From: Pacificibacter maritimus
GTDB taxonomy: Bacteria > Pseudomonadota > Alphaproteobacteria > Rhodobacterales > Rhodobacteraceae
Assembly (NCBI RefSeq): GCF_003814915.1
Contig: NZ_RKQK01000003.1
Coordinates: forward strand, 248,001-312,000
Length of the DNA: 64,000 nt
Direction of reading: 5' to 3'
Under the pieces are notes generated by a model. That model searched no databases. It had not been told where the DNA came from and worked only from the letters and a program-made list of their open reading frames with translations. Position numbers and translations under genes: made by a program. This document shows, in pieces, positions 55,979-63,666 of this stretch (the stretch's first letter is position 1; each line of letters opens with the position of its first letter).

Positions 55979-56030
55979 GCTCATAGATCCCAATCAATGG
56001 GGAATTCTGCGACAGACACCGTTGTCCGTC
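55969..56030 (-). promoter_or_regulatory. ANTAR-type antitermination element (P1 and P2 hairpins) bound by NasT
   Basis: P1 (56030-56011): a 7-bp stem GACGGAC / GTCTGTC around the hexaloop AACGGT. P2 (55982-55969): stem GAGC / GCTC around the hexaloop AAAGCC. Both loops have A at position 1 and G at position 4, the ANTAR-target signature. P2 uses the left arm of the downstream terminator, so P2 formation blocks termination. This is the known nasR/nasT mechanism; 28 bases separate the hairpins. Confidence 0.75.
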
Positions 56031-56140
56031 TGGGTCCTAGTAAAGGTGAACTCCACGCGAGCAGGCAACCTGAATTTTTGTCAAACGGGGTAGGAATTCT
56101 GCATCCCAGCGCAAATGCAAAATTGGCGCCCGTTTATTAG

Positions 56141-57313
56141 TCACTCTGACGTATTTGGGTTAAAAATGCGCCGATCAAAAAACTGATTGGGCAAAAGAGA
56201 CAAGCGACCAAAGCCAGAATCAACATCCTGAGGCGCGGCAAATCCGCCCTCCACCTTGCGCGCCTCGAGTGGCACATCCATGCCTGAGCCAGCCAAAGCG
56301 TCGCGAAAGAGATCGCCGCGAAACACCGAAGACGCAGCGCTTTGGGATTGCTCACGATCCAACCCAGTGCGGCGCGCCAATTGCAAGGCGATCCATTCGG
56401 CTTGCGATGTCCAAGGATATTGCGTTGCCCCGCCATGAAAGATCACAAACGACGACTGGCTGCGCCGTTCACCTTGGGGTGAAATGACAAACTGCCCCGT
56501 CAGGCCACGATCCAAAATATCAGCAGGCACATTTAAATAGCTGGGCCGCGCCAAGATTTCAGAGGCCACTGTCAAAGACGCAGGCTCAGATAGCCACCGC
56601 CCCGCGCGCACAACGGCTCGGATCAACTGATTGCGAAGGGCAGGATTTACCTCAGCCCAGTCGCTGCGCATGGCCAAGACCTTTTCAGGGGAAAACGACC
56701 AAATGGACGCCCCCGCCAAAAGCAGGGTTCCCAGCCCCTGTTCGACCGCTAAAGATCCCCAAGGTTCGCCGACACAAAACGCGTCAATTTCACCCATACG
56801 CATGGCTTTGCCCATCAACGATGGAGGAACGGTTTTGATATCGACATTTTGCGGCGCAGGCAGCCCCAGCGCATTGAGCCAATAAATCAATAATTCGGAA
56901 TGCATTGAAAACGGAAAAGGCACACCAATGCGCAAAGGCGTAGCACTGGCGGCAATCAAAGCGCGCCCAGCAACGGCGGCATCGTTAAAGTCAAATGTAT
57001 AGCCCGCGCCGCGCATCTTTTCTGCCAAAGCGTTGGTTACGCCGATCACAGTCCCATTGGCAGATAAAACACTCACGGCGGACATAGGCACCGCATGCCC
57101 CCCGAGCCCCAAAGACGCGGCAATCGGAACGGGCGATAACATATGGGCGGCATCCACAGCGCCAAAATTCAACATATCGCGCACAGATGACCAAGACGGT
57201 GCAGCACGCAGATCCAGATCCAGCCCTTCTTCGGCGGCGAAACCGAGCTCTTGCGCGATAATCAACGGGGCCGCATCTAAAAGCGGGACATATCCAACCG
57301 ACAGCTGCGTCAT
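56141..57313 (-). CDS. nasS: Nitrate/nitrite sensor NasS (cytoplasmic NrtA-like)
   Basis: A 390-residue protein with the NrtA/CmpA solute-binding fold (VGYVPLLDAAPLIIAQELGF, DAAHMLSPVPIA, DAFCVGEPWG) but without a signal peptide, so it stays in the cytoplasm. That, and the pairing with NasT, identifies NasS. In Paracoccus and Azotobacter it holds NasT inactive until nitrate or nitrite binds. Overlaps nasT by 4 bp. Confidence 0.9.
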   Translation of the reverse strand: MTQLSVGYVPLLDAAPLIIAQELGFAAEEGLDLDLRAAPSWSSVRDMLNFGAVDAAHMLSPVPIAASLGLGGHAVPMSAVSVLSANGTVIGVTNALAEKMRGAGYTFDFNDAAVAGRALIAASATPLRIGVPFPFSMHSELLIYWLNALGLPAPQNVDIKTVPPSLMGKAMRMGEIDAFCVGEPWGSLAVEQGLGTLLLAGASIWSFSPEKVLAMRSDWAEVNPALRNQLIRAVVRAGRWLSEPASLTVASEILARPSYLNVPADILDRGLTGQFVISPQGERRSQSSFVIFHGGATQYPWTSQAEWIALQLARRTGLDREQSQSAASSVFRGDLFRDALAGSGMDVPLEARKVEGGFAAPQDVDSGFGRLSLLPNQFFDRRIFNPNTSE

Positions 57314-57894
57314 GACAAAAGATCCGCCGCTGTCACCAAAGAATGCGCGACATCGGCAACCTTGCGTCCTTGATCCATCGCGGCGCGACGCAGCAAACCA
57401 TAGGCTGCATCTTCATCCACGCCGCGCGCCTTCATCAAAAGACCTTTGGCGCGATCTATAACTTTACGGTCTTCTAAAGCACGTTTGGATTGTTCCAATT
57501 CATTGCGCAGGCGCCCGAACATATTGAACCGCGCGATGGCGGCATCAAGCACAGGCCGCAAGCGCCCAGCACTAAGGCCATCGACCACATAGGCAGACAC
57601 CCCTGCTTCGATGGCTGCCTTGGCCAAACCATCCGTATCAGTATCAACAAACATCGCTACTGGGCGGCTCATCGGGTCAGAGGCAATGGTCAATTCTTCC
57701 AAACTGTCACGCGAGGGATTGCTGACATCAATCAACACCACATCTGGATTATAGGCTTTCACCTGACGCGCTAAACCTGTCGGGTCTTGTATGACTTTGA
57801 TGTTCTCAAGGCCGATGTCGCGCAGGGCGTCAACAATGCTGTGGGCACGTTGCGTATCTTGTTCGACAACAATGATGGAAAGATGTTTTAACAT
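57310..57894 (-). CDS. nasT: ANTAR-domain antiterminator NasT
   Basis: A 194-residue response-regulator-like protein. The receiver domain (1-120) has VVLIDVSNPS at the phosphoacceptor Asp position; a short coiled linker leads to the ANTAR RNA-binding domain (about 135-190: RKVIDRAKGLLMKARGVDEDAAYGLL). It binds two-hairpin leader RNAs to prevent termination, and a matching RNA element lies in the nrtA leader. First gene of nasTS. Confidence 0.93.
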   Translation of the reverse strand: MLKHLSIIVVEQDTQRAHSIVDALRDIGLENIKVIQDPTGLARQVKAYNPDVVLIDVSNPSRDSLEELTIASDPMSRPVAMFVDTDTDGLAKAAIEAGVSAYVVDGLSAGRLRPVLDAAIARFNMFGRLRNELEQSKRALEDRKVIDRAKGLLMKARGVDEDAAYGLLRRAAMDQGRKVADVAHSLVTAADLLS

Positions 57895-58017
57895 ATCTCT
57901 ATGTGGGTCAGCCGCTGCACAGATGCAAAGCTCTAGTGGCTATTTTAACAGCACAAATCGCAAGGCGCCCATTTTTTGAGCACTCCGATATGTGACTTTA
58001 TGCTATAGAGTTTGATT

Positions 58018-58044
58018 TGTGGGCAGGGCTTCCCCTGCCCCACA
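58018..58044 (-). terminator. Possible terminator after pcaH
   Basis: TGTGGGCAGGG pairs with CCCTGCCC-ACA (one bulged C) around a short loop, 20 bp after the pcaH stop codon. Neither strand has a good T-tract, so termination strength is doubtful. Confidence 0.4.
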
Positions 58045-58064
58045 TGTGTTTTGCTTGGAATTAT

Positions 58065-58733
58065 CTATTCGAAAAACGTAGCATTGCGGCCACCCATCAC
58101 GATGTCAAAATCAAATGCCTCATCGACATCCGCGCCTGCCACATCACGCGGCTTGCCGATGTTGCGTTCAAAAGCACCGCCCATCAAAATCGCCATTGGG
58201 TCTGCGGCATTGTTTGGCTCATCGGGAAAATACATCTGGGTGATCAAGCGCGAAGACCCACCGCTGATGGACATGTGAATATGTTTCGGACGCCAACGAC
58301 CGATATCAGGGCGGGCAAGATAAGCACCAGGGCTGATGGCCCAGAACTTATAGCGCCCGTCTTCATCGGTTAGAACGCGACCTAGGCCAAGGTGGTTTTC
58401 ATCCAATTTCAACCCTGAATGATCTTCGACATGGCGGTAACGACCGTAGTGATTGGCGCTCCAGATTTCCAGCAAAGCATTGGCCAAGGGGCGACCACTT
58501 TGCGTACGCACAGTGCCCGTCACTTCAATCGGGACACCCGCTGCACGTGGGCGATCAGGGGCTGTGCGGGTCATATCCCATTCATGAGACCGCGTGATAA
58601 ACCGCGCGGGCACAACGGGTACAAAGCTGCTGCGCGCTTGTTCGGGGATCAATCGCAAGCGTTGGCGCGGTGTGCGCTGGTCTGATGTATTATCGGTTGG
58701 GCCAATGCCCAAAATGCGGCCTTGAGGGGTCAT
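58065..58733 (-). CDS. pcaH: Intradiol ring-cleavage dioxygenase, beta subunit (PcaH-like)
   Basis: A 222-residue non-haem Fe(III) dioxygenase subunit. Iron ligands expected in protocatechuate 3,4-dioxygenase are in place: Tyr in YGRYRHVED, Tyr in SPGAYLARPD and the two His of WRPKHIHMSI. The N-terminal region with RSHEWDMT is as in PcaH. It cleaves protocatechuate, or a close catechol, between the hydroxyls to a carboxymuconate. Three bases separate it from the alpha subunit gene. The usual pcaBCDQ neighbours are missing here, so the substrate may differ. Confidence 0.85.
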   Translation of the reverse strand: MTPQGRILGIGPTDNTSDQRTPRQRLRLIPEQARSSFVPVVPARFITRSHEWDMTRTAPDRPRAAGVPIEVTGTVRTQSGRPLANALLEIWSANHYGRYRHVEDHSGLKLDENHLGLGRVLTDEDGRYKFWAISPGAYLARPDIGRWRPKHIHMSISGGSSRLITQMYFPDEPNNAADPMAILMGGAFERNIGKPRDVAGADVDEAFDFDIVMGGRNATFFE

Positions 58734-58736
58734 ATC

Positions 58737-59336
58737 TCAGCTCTCCAAATCATCAAAGAAAGGGGTTTCGCCTGCGCCAGCCATAATGATGTCGAACACA
58801 TAGACTTCGGCGCCACTGGCTGTACGCCCATCGTGACGGGCAATAAGTTTAGGCGCGTCATCGCCGACAGATTGCAAGACAGGGTCGGCATCGTTACCAG
58901 CGTGGTCGCTGAAAAACATCTGCGTCACAATGCGACTGATCCCATCAGAAAAGATGGTGATGGTGATATGAGGCGCGCGGCCATCTGTTGCACCAGGCAG
59001 TATGGTTTTAAATTCATATGCGCCAGAGGCGCTGCGCAGCCGACCGTAGCCGTGGAACCAAGGGTCAATATCAGGGTGGCCTTCGGTTTCAGGCGTTCGG
59101 TAGAGGCCCTTGGCATTGGCCTGCCAAAATTCCAAAATCGCTCCATTGGCCAGTTCCCCGTGGCGATCCAATACACGGCCGCGCAAAATAATAGGCGTAC
59201 CTGCGGCTTGCCCGACCAAACCAGGATCAACCCGCGTCAGGTCCTCCAAGGCGGGATCCGCAAAATAGATCGGAAAATATGGCCCACAGGTGTCTTCGTT
59301 TGTGGGCGCTAAAAGATTGGATGCTGCATCACTCAT
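58737..59336 (-). CDS. pcaG: Intradiol ring-cleavage dioxygenase, alpha subunit (PcaG-like)
   Basis: A 199-residue partner subunit with the same beta-sandwich fold: TNEDTCGPYFPIYF at the N-terminus corresponds to the QTxGPY motif of the family, and ILRGRVLDRHGELANGAILE opens the core. It lacks the full Tyr/Tyr/His/His iron set (the HIH motif reads PHITI), as usual for PcaG. It shapes the active site with PcaH. Divergent from the IclR gene; a 16-bp palindrome sits between them. Confidence 0.85.
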   Translation of the reverse strand: MSDAASNLLAPTNEDTCGPYFPIYFADPALEDLTRVDPGLVGQAAGTPIILRGRVLDRHGELANGAILEFWQANAKGLYRTPETEGHPDIDPWFHGYGRLRSASGAYEFKTILPGATDGRAPHITITIFSDGISRIVTQMFFSDHAGNDADPVLQSVGDDAPKLIARHDGRTASGAEVYVFDIIMAGAGETPFFDDLES

Positions 59337-59362
59337 CGAGTGTCCCCCATTGTCTTTGGTGT

Positions 59363-59378
59363 GTTTTGTAGATTAAAC
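59363..59378. promoter_or_regulatory. Putative IclR operator in the pcaG / iclR region
   Basis: GTTTTGTAGATTAAAC, an imperfect palindrome with GTTT...AAAC ends, lies in the middle of the 74-bp divergent region. It differs by one base from a site at 62455-62470 in front of the aminotransferase and CoA-transferase genes. Confidence 0.55.
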
Positions 59379-59410
59379 GCTATAGACCGCAACTGTGAAA
59401 GGGATTGCTT

Positions 59411-60199
59411 ATGCCCAAGGCGTCCAACCATGATGTGTACTTTGTTCCCGGCTTGCATCGGGGGCTTCGTGTTCTCGAAATACTTGGCGCGGCTGATGCG
59501 CCTATGTCGCTCAGCGATATCGCCCGCGCGATGGAACTTAGCCGCTCGTCGGCCTTTCGCTTGGTCTATACATTGCGCCAGATGGAATTCATTCGCGAGG
59601 CAGAACAGACCAACACTTTCACCCTTGGGTCGCGGGTTTTGAACCTTGGATTTGCCTATCTCAACCAACAGCCGATCACCGCCATCGCGCGCCCCATATT
59701 GGAACGACTGCGCGATGAAACTGGCGTTTCGACCCACCTGAGCGTTTTGGAAGGGGATGACGTTTTGTATCTGGTCAGCCATCAAGCGCGGACTGGATAT
59801 GTGTCGAACATGCGCACGGGCACCCGCACGCAAGCCTATGCCTCTGCCATTGGCTGGTGCTTGCTGGGGGCGTTGAACGCGGCGCAACTGCAAGACTTCG
59901 CCGCGCGTCAAACATGGAACAGGTTCACTGAACACACACCGCTGGATGCCGAGGCATTGATCGCGCGCGTCAATGCTGTGCGTGCCGACGGATATATCGT
60001 ATCGCGTGGATTTCGCGAACCAGGCGGATCGAGTGTAGCCGTACCTGTGCGCGATAACACAGGCAATATTGCCGCCTGTGTGAACCTGTCTGGCCCCGAC
60101 AGCGGGTTTGACTTCGACAAAATCCACAGCTTCTTTTTGCCCCAAGCCCAAAAAGCGGCGCAAGATATTGCGCGCGCTTTGGGGTATCAGGGCAGTTAA
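59411..60199 (+). CDS. IclR-family transcriptional regulator
   Basis: A 262-residue IclR protein. N-terminal winged helix (about 8-75: YFVPGLHRGLRVLEILG, MSLSDIARAMELSRSSAFRLVYTL) and a C-terminal effector-binding domain (about 80-260: YVSNMRTGTRTQAYASAIG, ending with RGFREPGGSSVAVPV and the strand-helix close). The ATG at 59411 follows AAAGGGA. IclR proteins sense aromatic or short-chain acids in many catabolic clusters. Its position and the repeated palindrome suggest that it controls this cluster and itself. Confidence 0.9.
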   Translation: MPKASNHDVYFVPGLHRGLRVLEILGAADAPMSLSDIARAMELSRSSAFRLVYTLRQMEFIREAEQTNTFTLGSRVLNLGFAYLNQQPITAIARPILERLRDETGVSTHLSVLEGDDVLYLVSHQARTGYVSNMRTGTRTQAYASAIGWCLLGALNAAQLQDFAARQTWNRFTEHTPLDAEALIARVNAVRADGYIVSRGFREPGGSSVAVPVRDNTGNIAACVNLSGPDSGFDFDKIHSFFLPQAQKAAQDIARALGYQGS

Positions 60200-60201
60200 G
60201 A

Positions 60202-61080
60202 TCACCCCGAAATTCCAAGGATGTCACGGGCCTCGTCGGTGCTGGCCAAATCGCCGCCCAAGTCGCCTATGATGCCAGCCGCTTTCGTGACCAATTGCGC
60301 ATTGCTTTCACAGTACTGGCCCTTGGCGATATGGGCTGTATCTTCCATACCGATGCGAATGTGACCGCCCAATAACCAAGCTTGCGCTAGCATTGGGAAA
60401 GCATTGCGCCCGATTCCAAAAGCAGCCCATTGGGTGCCTTCAGGCAATTGGCTGACGAGATAGGCCATGGTGGCAGGATTGGCGACAGCGCCAAAGCGCA
60501 CCCCCAAGACCATCTGCACCATCAAAGGCGTTTTCAACACGCCGCGTGCCACAAAGTCTTTCACCATATGCAAATCACCACTGTCGAATATTTCGATTTC
60601 AGGGGTGACGCCCGCGTTATAAATGCGCCCAGCCATGATTTCCAAATTTCGCGGTGTGTTGATCACAGAAGCTTGGCCCGACCACATGGTATTGAAATCC
60701 AATGTACAAATCTCAGGTTTGAGCGCTTCCACATGGGCGACACGTTTTTCGGGCACACAAAGAGTTGACCCTTCTGCGGCCACCTTAGGATCAATGTCAG
60801 ACGGGATAAACCGCCCGCCTTCGCCCGTTGTCAGGTTCAGCAAAACATCTTTGTTTTCAGCGCGAATGCGTTCAAACAGTTCAGAATACAAATCAAGACG
60901 CATCGACCCTTTTGTCGTTTCTGGGTCACGCACATGCAGGTGAACGATTGCAGCGCCCGCATTGGCGGCATCCAAAGCCTGACGCGCAATCTGTTCAGGT
61001 GTGACAGGCAAATTGGGGCTGATTTCTGGCGTCATTAGGTTGCCAGTAATAGCGGCGGTCAAGATAGTTTTGCGTGCCAT
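60202..61080 (-). CDS. BKACE family beta-keto acid cleavage enzyme (DUF849)
   Basis: A 292-residue TIM-barrel zinc enzyme. TAAITGNLMTPEISPNLPVTP opens the fold, the zinc ligands H46/H48 lie in IVHLHVRDP, and the catalytic-side Glu is in RIGMEDTAH. BKACE enzymes use acetyl-CoA to cleave a beta-keto acid, giving acetoacetate and a new acyl-CoA; substrates across the family include 3-keto-5-aminohexanoate and beta-ketoadipate. Two bases after the aminotransferase gene, so one operon. The local intradiol dioxygenase makes a beta-keto acid substrate plausible. Confidence 0.88.
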   Translation of the reverse strand: MARKTILTAAITGNLMTPEISPNLPVTPEQIARQALDAANAGAAIVHLHVRDPETTKGSMRLDLYSELFERIRAENKDVLLNLTTGEGGRFIPSDIDPKVAAEGSTLCVPEKRVAHVEALKPEICTLDFNTMWSGQASVINTPRNLEIMAGRIYNAGVTPEIEIFDSGDLHMVKDFVARGVLKTPLMVQMVLGVRFGAVANPATMAYLVSQLPEGTQWAAFGIGRNAFPMLAQAWLLGGHIRIGMEDTAHIAKGQYCESNAQLVTKAAGIIGDLGGDLASTDEARDILGISG

Positions 61081-61081
61081 T

Positions 61082-62419
61082 TTATGCGTCCTTCCAATCA
61101 GAAACTGCGGCTTTAAGAGTCTCGACGATCAGATCAATTTCAGCTTCCGTAGATGTGTATGAGGGGGCCAAAAGCACGTGATCACCGTTTTTGCCATCGA
61201 TGCAGCCTTGCGAAGGATATGTCATGACACCACGCGCTTTGGCGGCTGCACCGATCTGCATTGCCACGCCTTGAGCGGGATCAAAGGGGGCTTTCGTGTC
61301 GCGATTTTCCACCATTTCGATGGTCCAAAACAGTCCGCGCCCACGGATATCGCCCACATGCGGATGATCTTTGAAAGCCTCACGCAGACCAGATTCAAGC
61401 TGTGCGCCGCGTTTGATCACATTGTCCAAAAGGTTATCTTCTTCAATTACGTGCTGCACCGCCAAAGCGCCCGCCGTGGCAATCGCATGTGACATGTAAG
61501 TGTGGCCATTCCAAAGTTTGCCACTGCCATCCTTGATCACATTCACAACCTTTTCAGCCGCAAGAACCGCCGCAATGGGCTGGAACCCAGCGCCCAAACC
61601 CTTGGCCATTGTGGTGATATCGGCAGCGATGCCTTCTTGTTCTAGGGCATAGGTTGTGCCCGTGCGCCCCATACCGCTCATCACCTCGTCGGCGATCAAA
61701 AGCACGCCATGCTTGTCGCAGATTTCGCGAACCCGCGCCCAATACCCTTTGGGAGCAGGCTGGGTGCCCAAAGATGCGCCAACAACAGGCTCTGCGACAA
61801 AGGCCATCACAGTTTCCCCGCCTAACCGCGCGATTTCTGCATCCAAAAGATCTGCCATGCGGTATCCAAAATCTGTTTCATTCTCACCATCATGCTGCAT
61901 ACGATAAGGGTACGGCGCGTCAATGTGATTGACCTCGATCAAAAGCGGCGCAAAAGGCGCACGTCGCCCTGCATGACCGCCTGTCGCCAAAGCGCCCAGA
62001 GTGTTTCCGTGATAGCTGGGCTTGCGTGCGATAATTTTGTGGCGCTCAGGCTCACCTTTTTCAACGCAGTACTGGCGCGCCAATTTAAGCGCGGCTTCCA
62101 TCGCTTCAGAGCCTGACCCAAGGTACATCACGCGCCCAGCGCCCGTCCCTTTGGGGGCGCGGTCAACCAAAAATGATGCCAAATCTTCGGCGGGTTTATT
62201 TGTAAACGACCCAGTGTGGGCGAAAGCCAGCTGATCAACTTGGCTTTTGATTGCTTCGCGCACCTTTACATTATCATGCCCAAGGCAGGAAACAGCCGCC
62301 CCACCACAGGCATCTAAGTAGCGCCGCCCCTGATCATCTATAAGATAATTTCCATCACCTGACACAACCACAGGCAAGTCAGACGCGAGGTCTCGGTGAA
62401 AAACGCTGCTATGGGTCAT
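61082..62419 (-). CDS. Class III aminotransferase (PLP-dependent)
   Basis: A 445-residue fold-type I aminotransferase. Motifs: LDACGGAAVSCLGHDN near the N-terminus, GSGSEAMEAALKLAR (phosphate-binding), LLIADEVMSGMGRTG (Asp that binds the PLP ring N) and the Schiff-base Lys in TTMAKGLGAGFQP. Members act on omega-amino acids, diamines or beta-alanine-type amines. First gene of a two-gene operon with the BKACE enzyme, so an amine-to-keto step before cleavage is plausible. Divergent from the CoA-transferase gene. Confidence 0.9.
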   Translation of the reverse strand: MTHSSVFHRDLASDLPVVVSGDGNYLIDDQGRRYLDACGGAAVSCLGHDNVKVREAIKSQVDQLAFAHTGSFTNKPAEDLASFLVDRAPKGTGAGRVMYLGSGSEAMEAALKLARQYCVEKGEPERHKIIARKPSYHGNTLGALATGGHAGRRAPFAPLLIEVNHIDAPYPYRMQHDGENETDFGYRMADLLDAEIARLGGETVMAFVAEPVVGASLGTQPAPKGYWARVREICDKHGVLLIADEVMSGMGRTGTTYALEQEGIAADITTMAKGLGAGFQPIAAVLAAEKVVNVIKDGSGKLWNGHTYMSHAIATAGALAVQHVIEEDNLLDNVIKRGAQLESGLREAFKDHPHVGDIRGRGLFWTIEMVENRDTKAPFDPAQGVAMQIGAAAKARGVMTYPSQGCIDGKNGDHVLLAPSYTSTEAEIDLIVETLKAAVSDWKDA

Positions 62420-62435
62420 GTCGATCCCCTCTTTT

Positions 62436-62470
62436 GTCTTGTATATAAACTCACGTTTTGTATATTAAAC
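62436..62470. promoter_or_regulatory. Two tandem putative IclR operators between aminotransferase and CoA-transferase
   Basis: GTCTTGTATATAAAC (62436-62450) and GTTTTGTATATTAAAC (62455-62470) are two close copies, 19-20 bp apart (centre to centre), in the 80-bp divergent region. The second differs from the 59363-59378 site by one base. Both operons on either side could be controlled from here. Confidence 0.55.
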
Positions 62471-62499
62471 AAAGGATCACATCGCAAGGCATATCTCTG

Positions 62500-63666
62500 A
62501 TGACAAGCGCATTGAGCACCATAAAGGTTTTGGACTTAACACATGTGTTAGCAGGCCCCTTTTGCAGCTACCAATTGGGACTTCTGGGCGCAGATGTGAT
62601 CAAGGTCGAAGATCCGAACAATCCAGATTGCGCAAGAGGGCGTGGACCTGACGATTCGCTAAATGCTGCTGGGCTTGGGCTGAACTACCAAGTGCAAGGC
62701 GGCAACAAACGCAGCCTTGCATTGGATTTACGCCAGCCCGAAGGCATCGACGTGTTTCGCGCCTTGGCCAAAAACGCAGATATCGTCATTGAAAATTATA
62801 CCACTGGCGCTTTAGAAAAGTTGGGCCTTGGCTATGAGACCTTACACAAGATCAATCCAAGGCTGATCCATTGCTCCATTACAGGCTACGGGGATACAGG
62901 CCCACAAGCCGAACACGGCGCTTATGACAATGTTATTCAAGCCACCAGCGGCACCATAGCCCAATGTGGCGGCATCAAACCTGGCGTGTCTTTTGTAGAT
63001 TATGCCACGGGCTATGCGGCAGCTTTTGCTGTGACAGCCGCCCTGACGCAACGCACACAAACAGGCAAAGGCACACATATATCTGTGTCAATGCTGGAGG
63101 TGGCCATGCAAATGATGGCGCCCGAAGCCGCGGCAGCACAGCACGCGGCACCTGTATCGCGCGGCAAAGAGGCAGGCATTGCAAGTTACGACACCAAAGA
63201 CGGCCGCTTGATGTTAGGCGCATTTCGTCCTGTGCAATATCGCAAACTCGCAGCCCTATTCAAAAGCCTTGGCCACCCGCTGCCAGCTTTGGAAACAATC
63301 GCTGATTGGCCAGACGTCTGGGCCATAGATGAAAACACCAAAGCCGCAATCGGCAATATTTTCATGACTGCCGATGCTGACATGTGGGTTTCGCGTCTGC
63401 GTGCAGCGGATTTACCTGCAGAAAAATTTAAGACCTTAAGTGAAGCCGTAAATCTGCCCCAACTGGCAGCACGGGGCTATTTTCAAAACGGTCACGATGG
63501 CGCGGGCCCAGCCCTGCCCCTGACCGCGTTTCATTTGGGCGGCGAAAGTGCAACATTGCATAAAGCACCACCAGCCCTTGGCCAAGATTCACAGGAAGTT
63601 TTGATCGAAATGGGCTGGGATCAAGAGAAAATAGAAAAACTGTATGAAGCAGGCATCGTGACATGA
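62500..63666 (+). CDS. CoA-transferase family III (CaiB/BaiF type)
   Basis: A 388-residue CoA-transferase. KVLDLTHVLAGPFCSYQLG is the family's N-terminus, NKRSLALDLRQPEG is the CoA-contact region, and the catalytic Asp is D143 in HGAYDNVIQATSG. Such enzymes move CoA between carboxylic acids, for example from succinyl-CoA or acetyl-CoA to a substrate acid. The ATG at 62500 is preferred to a TTG at 62458, which lies inside the putative operator. Overlaps the next gene (ATGA). Confidence 0.88.
   Translation: MTSALSTIKVLDLTHVLAGPFCSYQLGLLGADVIKVEDPNNPDCARGRGPDDSLNAAGLGLNYQVQGGNKRSLALDLRQPEGIDVFRALAKNADIVIENYTTGALEKLGLGYETLHKINPRLIHCSITGYGDTGPQAEHGAYDNVIQATSGTIAQCGGIKPGVSFVDYATGYAAAFAVTAALTQRTQTGKGTHISVSMLEVAMQMMAPEAAAAQHAAPVSRGKEAGIASYDTKDGRLMLGAFRPVQYRKLAALFKSLGHPLPALETIADWPDVWAIDENTKAAIGNIFMTADADMWVSRLRAADLPAEKFKTLSEAVNLPQLAARGYFQNGHDGAGPALPLTAFHLGGESATLHKAPPALGQDSQEVLIEMGWDQEKIEKLYEAGIVT

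Noticed and set aside
59333-60205. A 290-codon minus-strand reading frame antisense to the IclR gene
   Set aside because: It lies fully antisense to a clear IclR gene with intact domains; its translation has no recognisable family.
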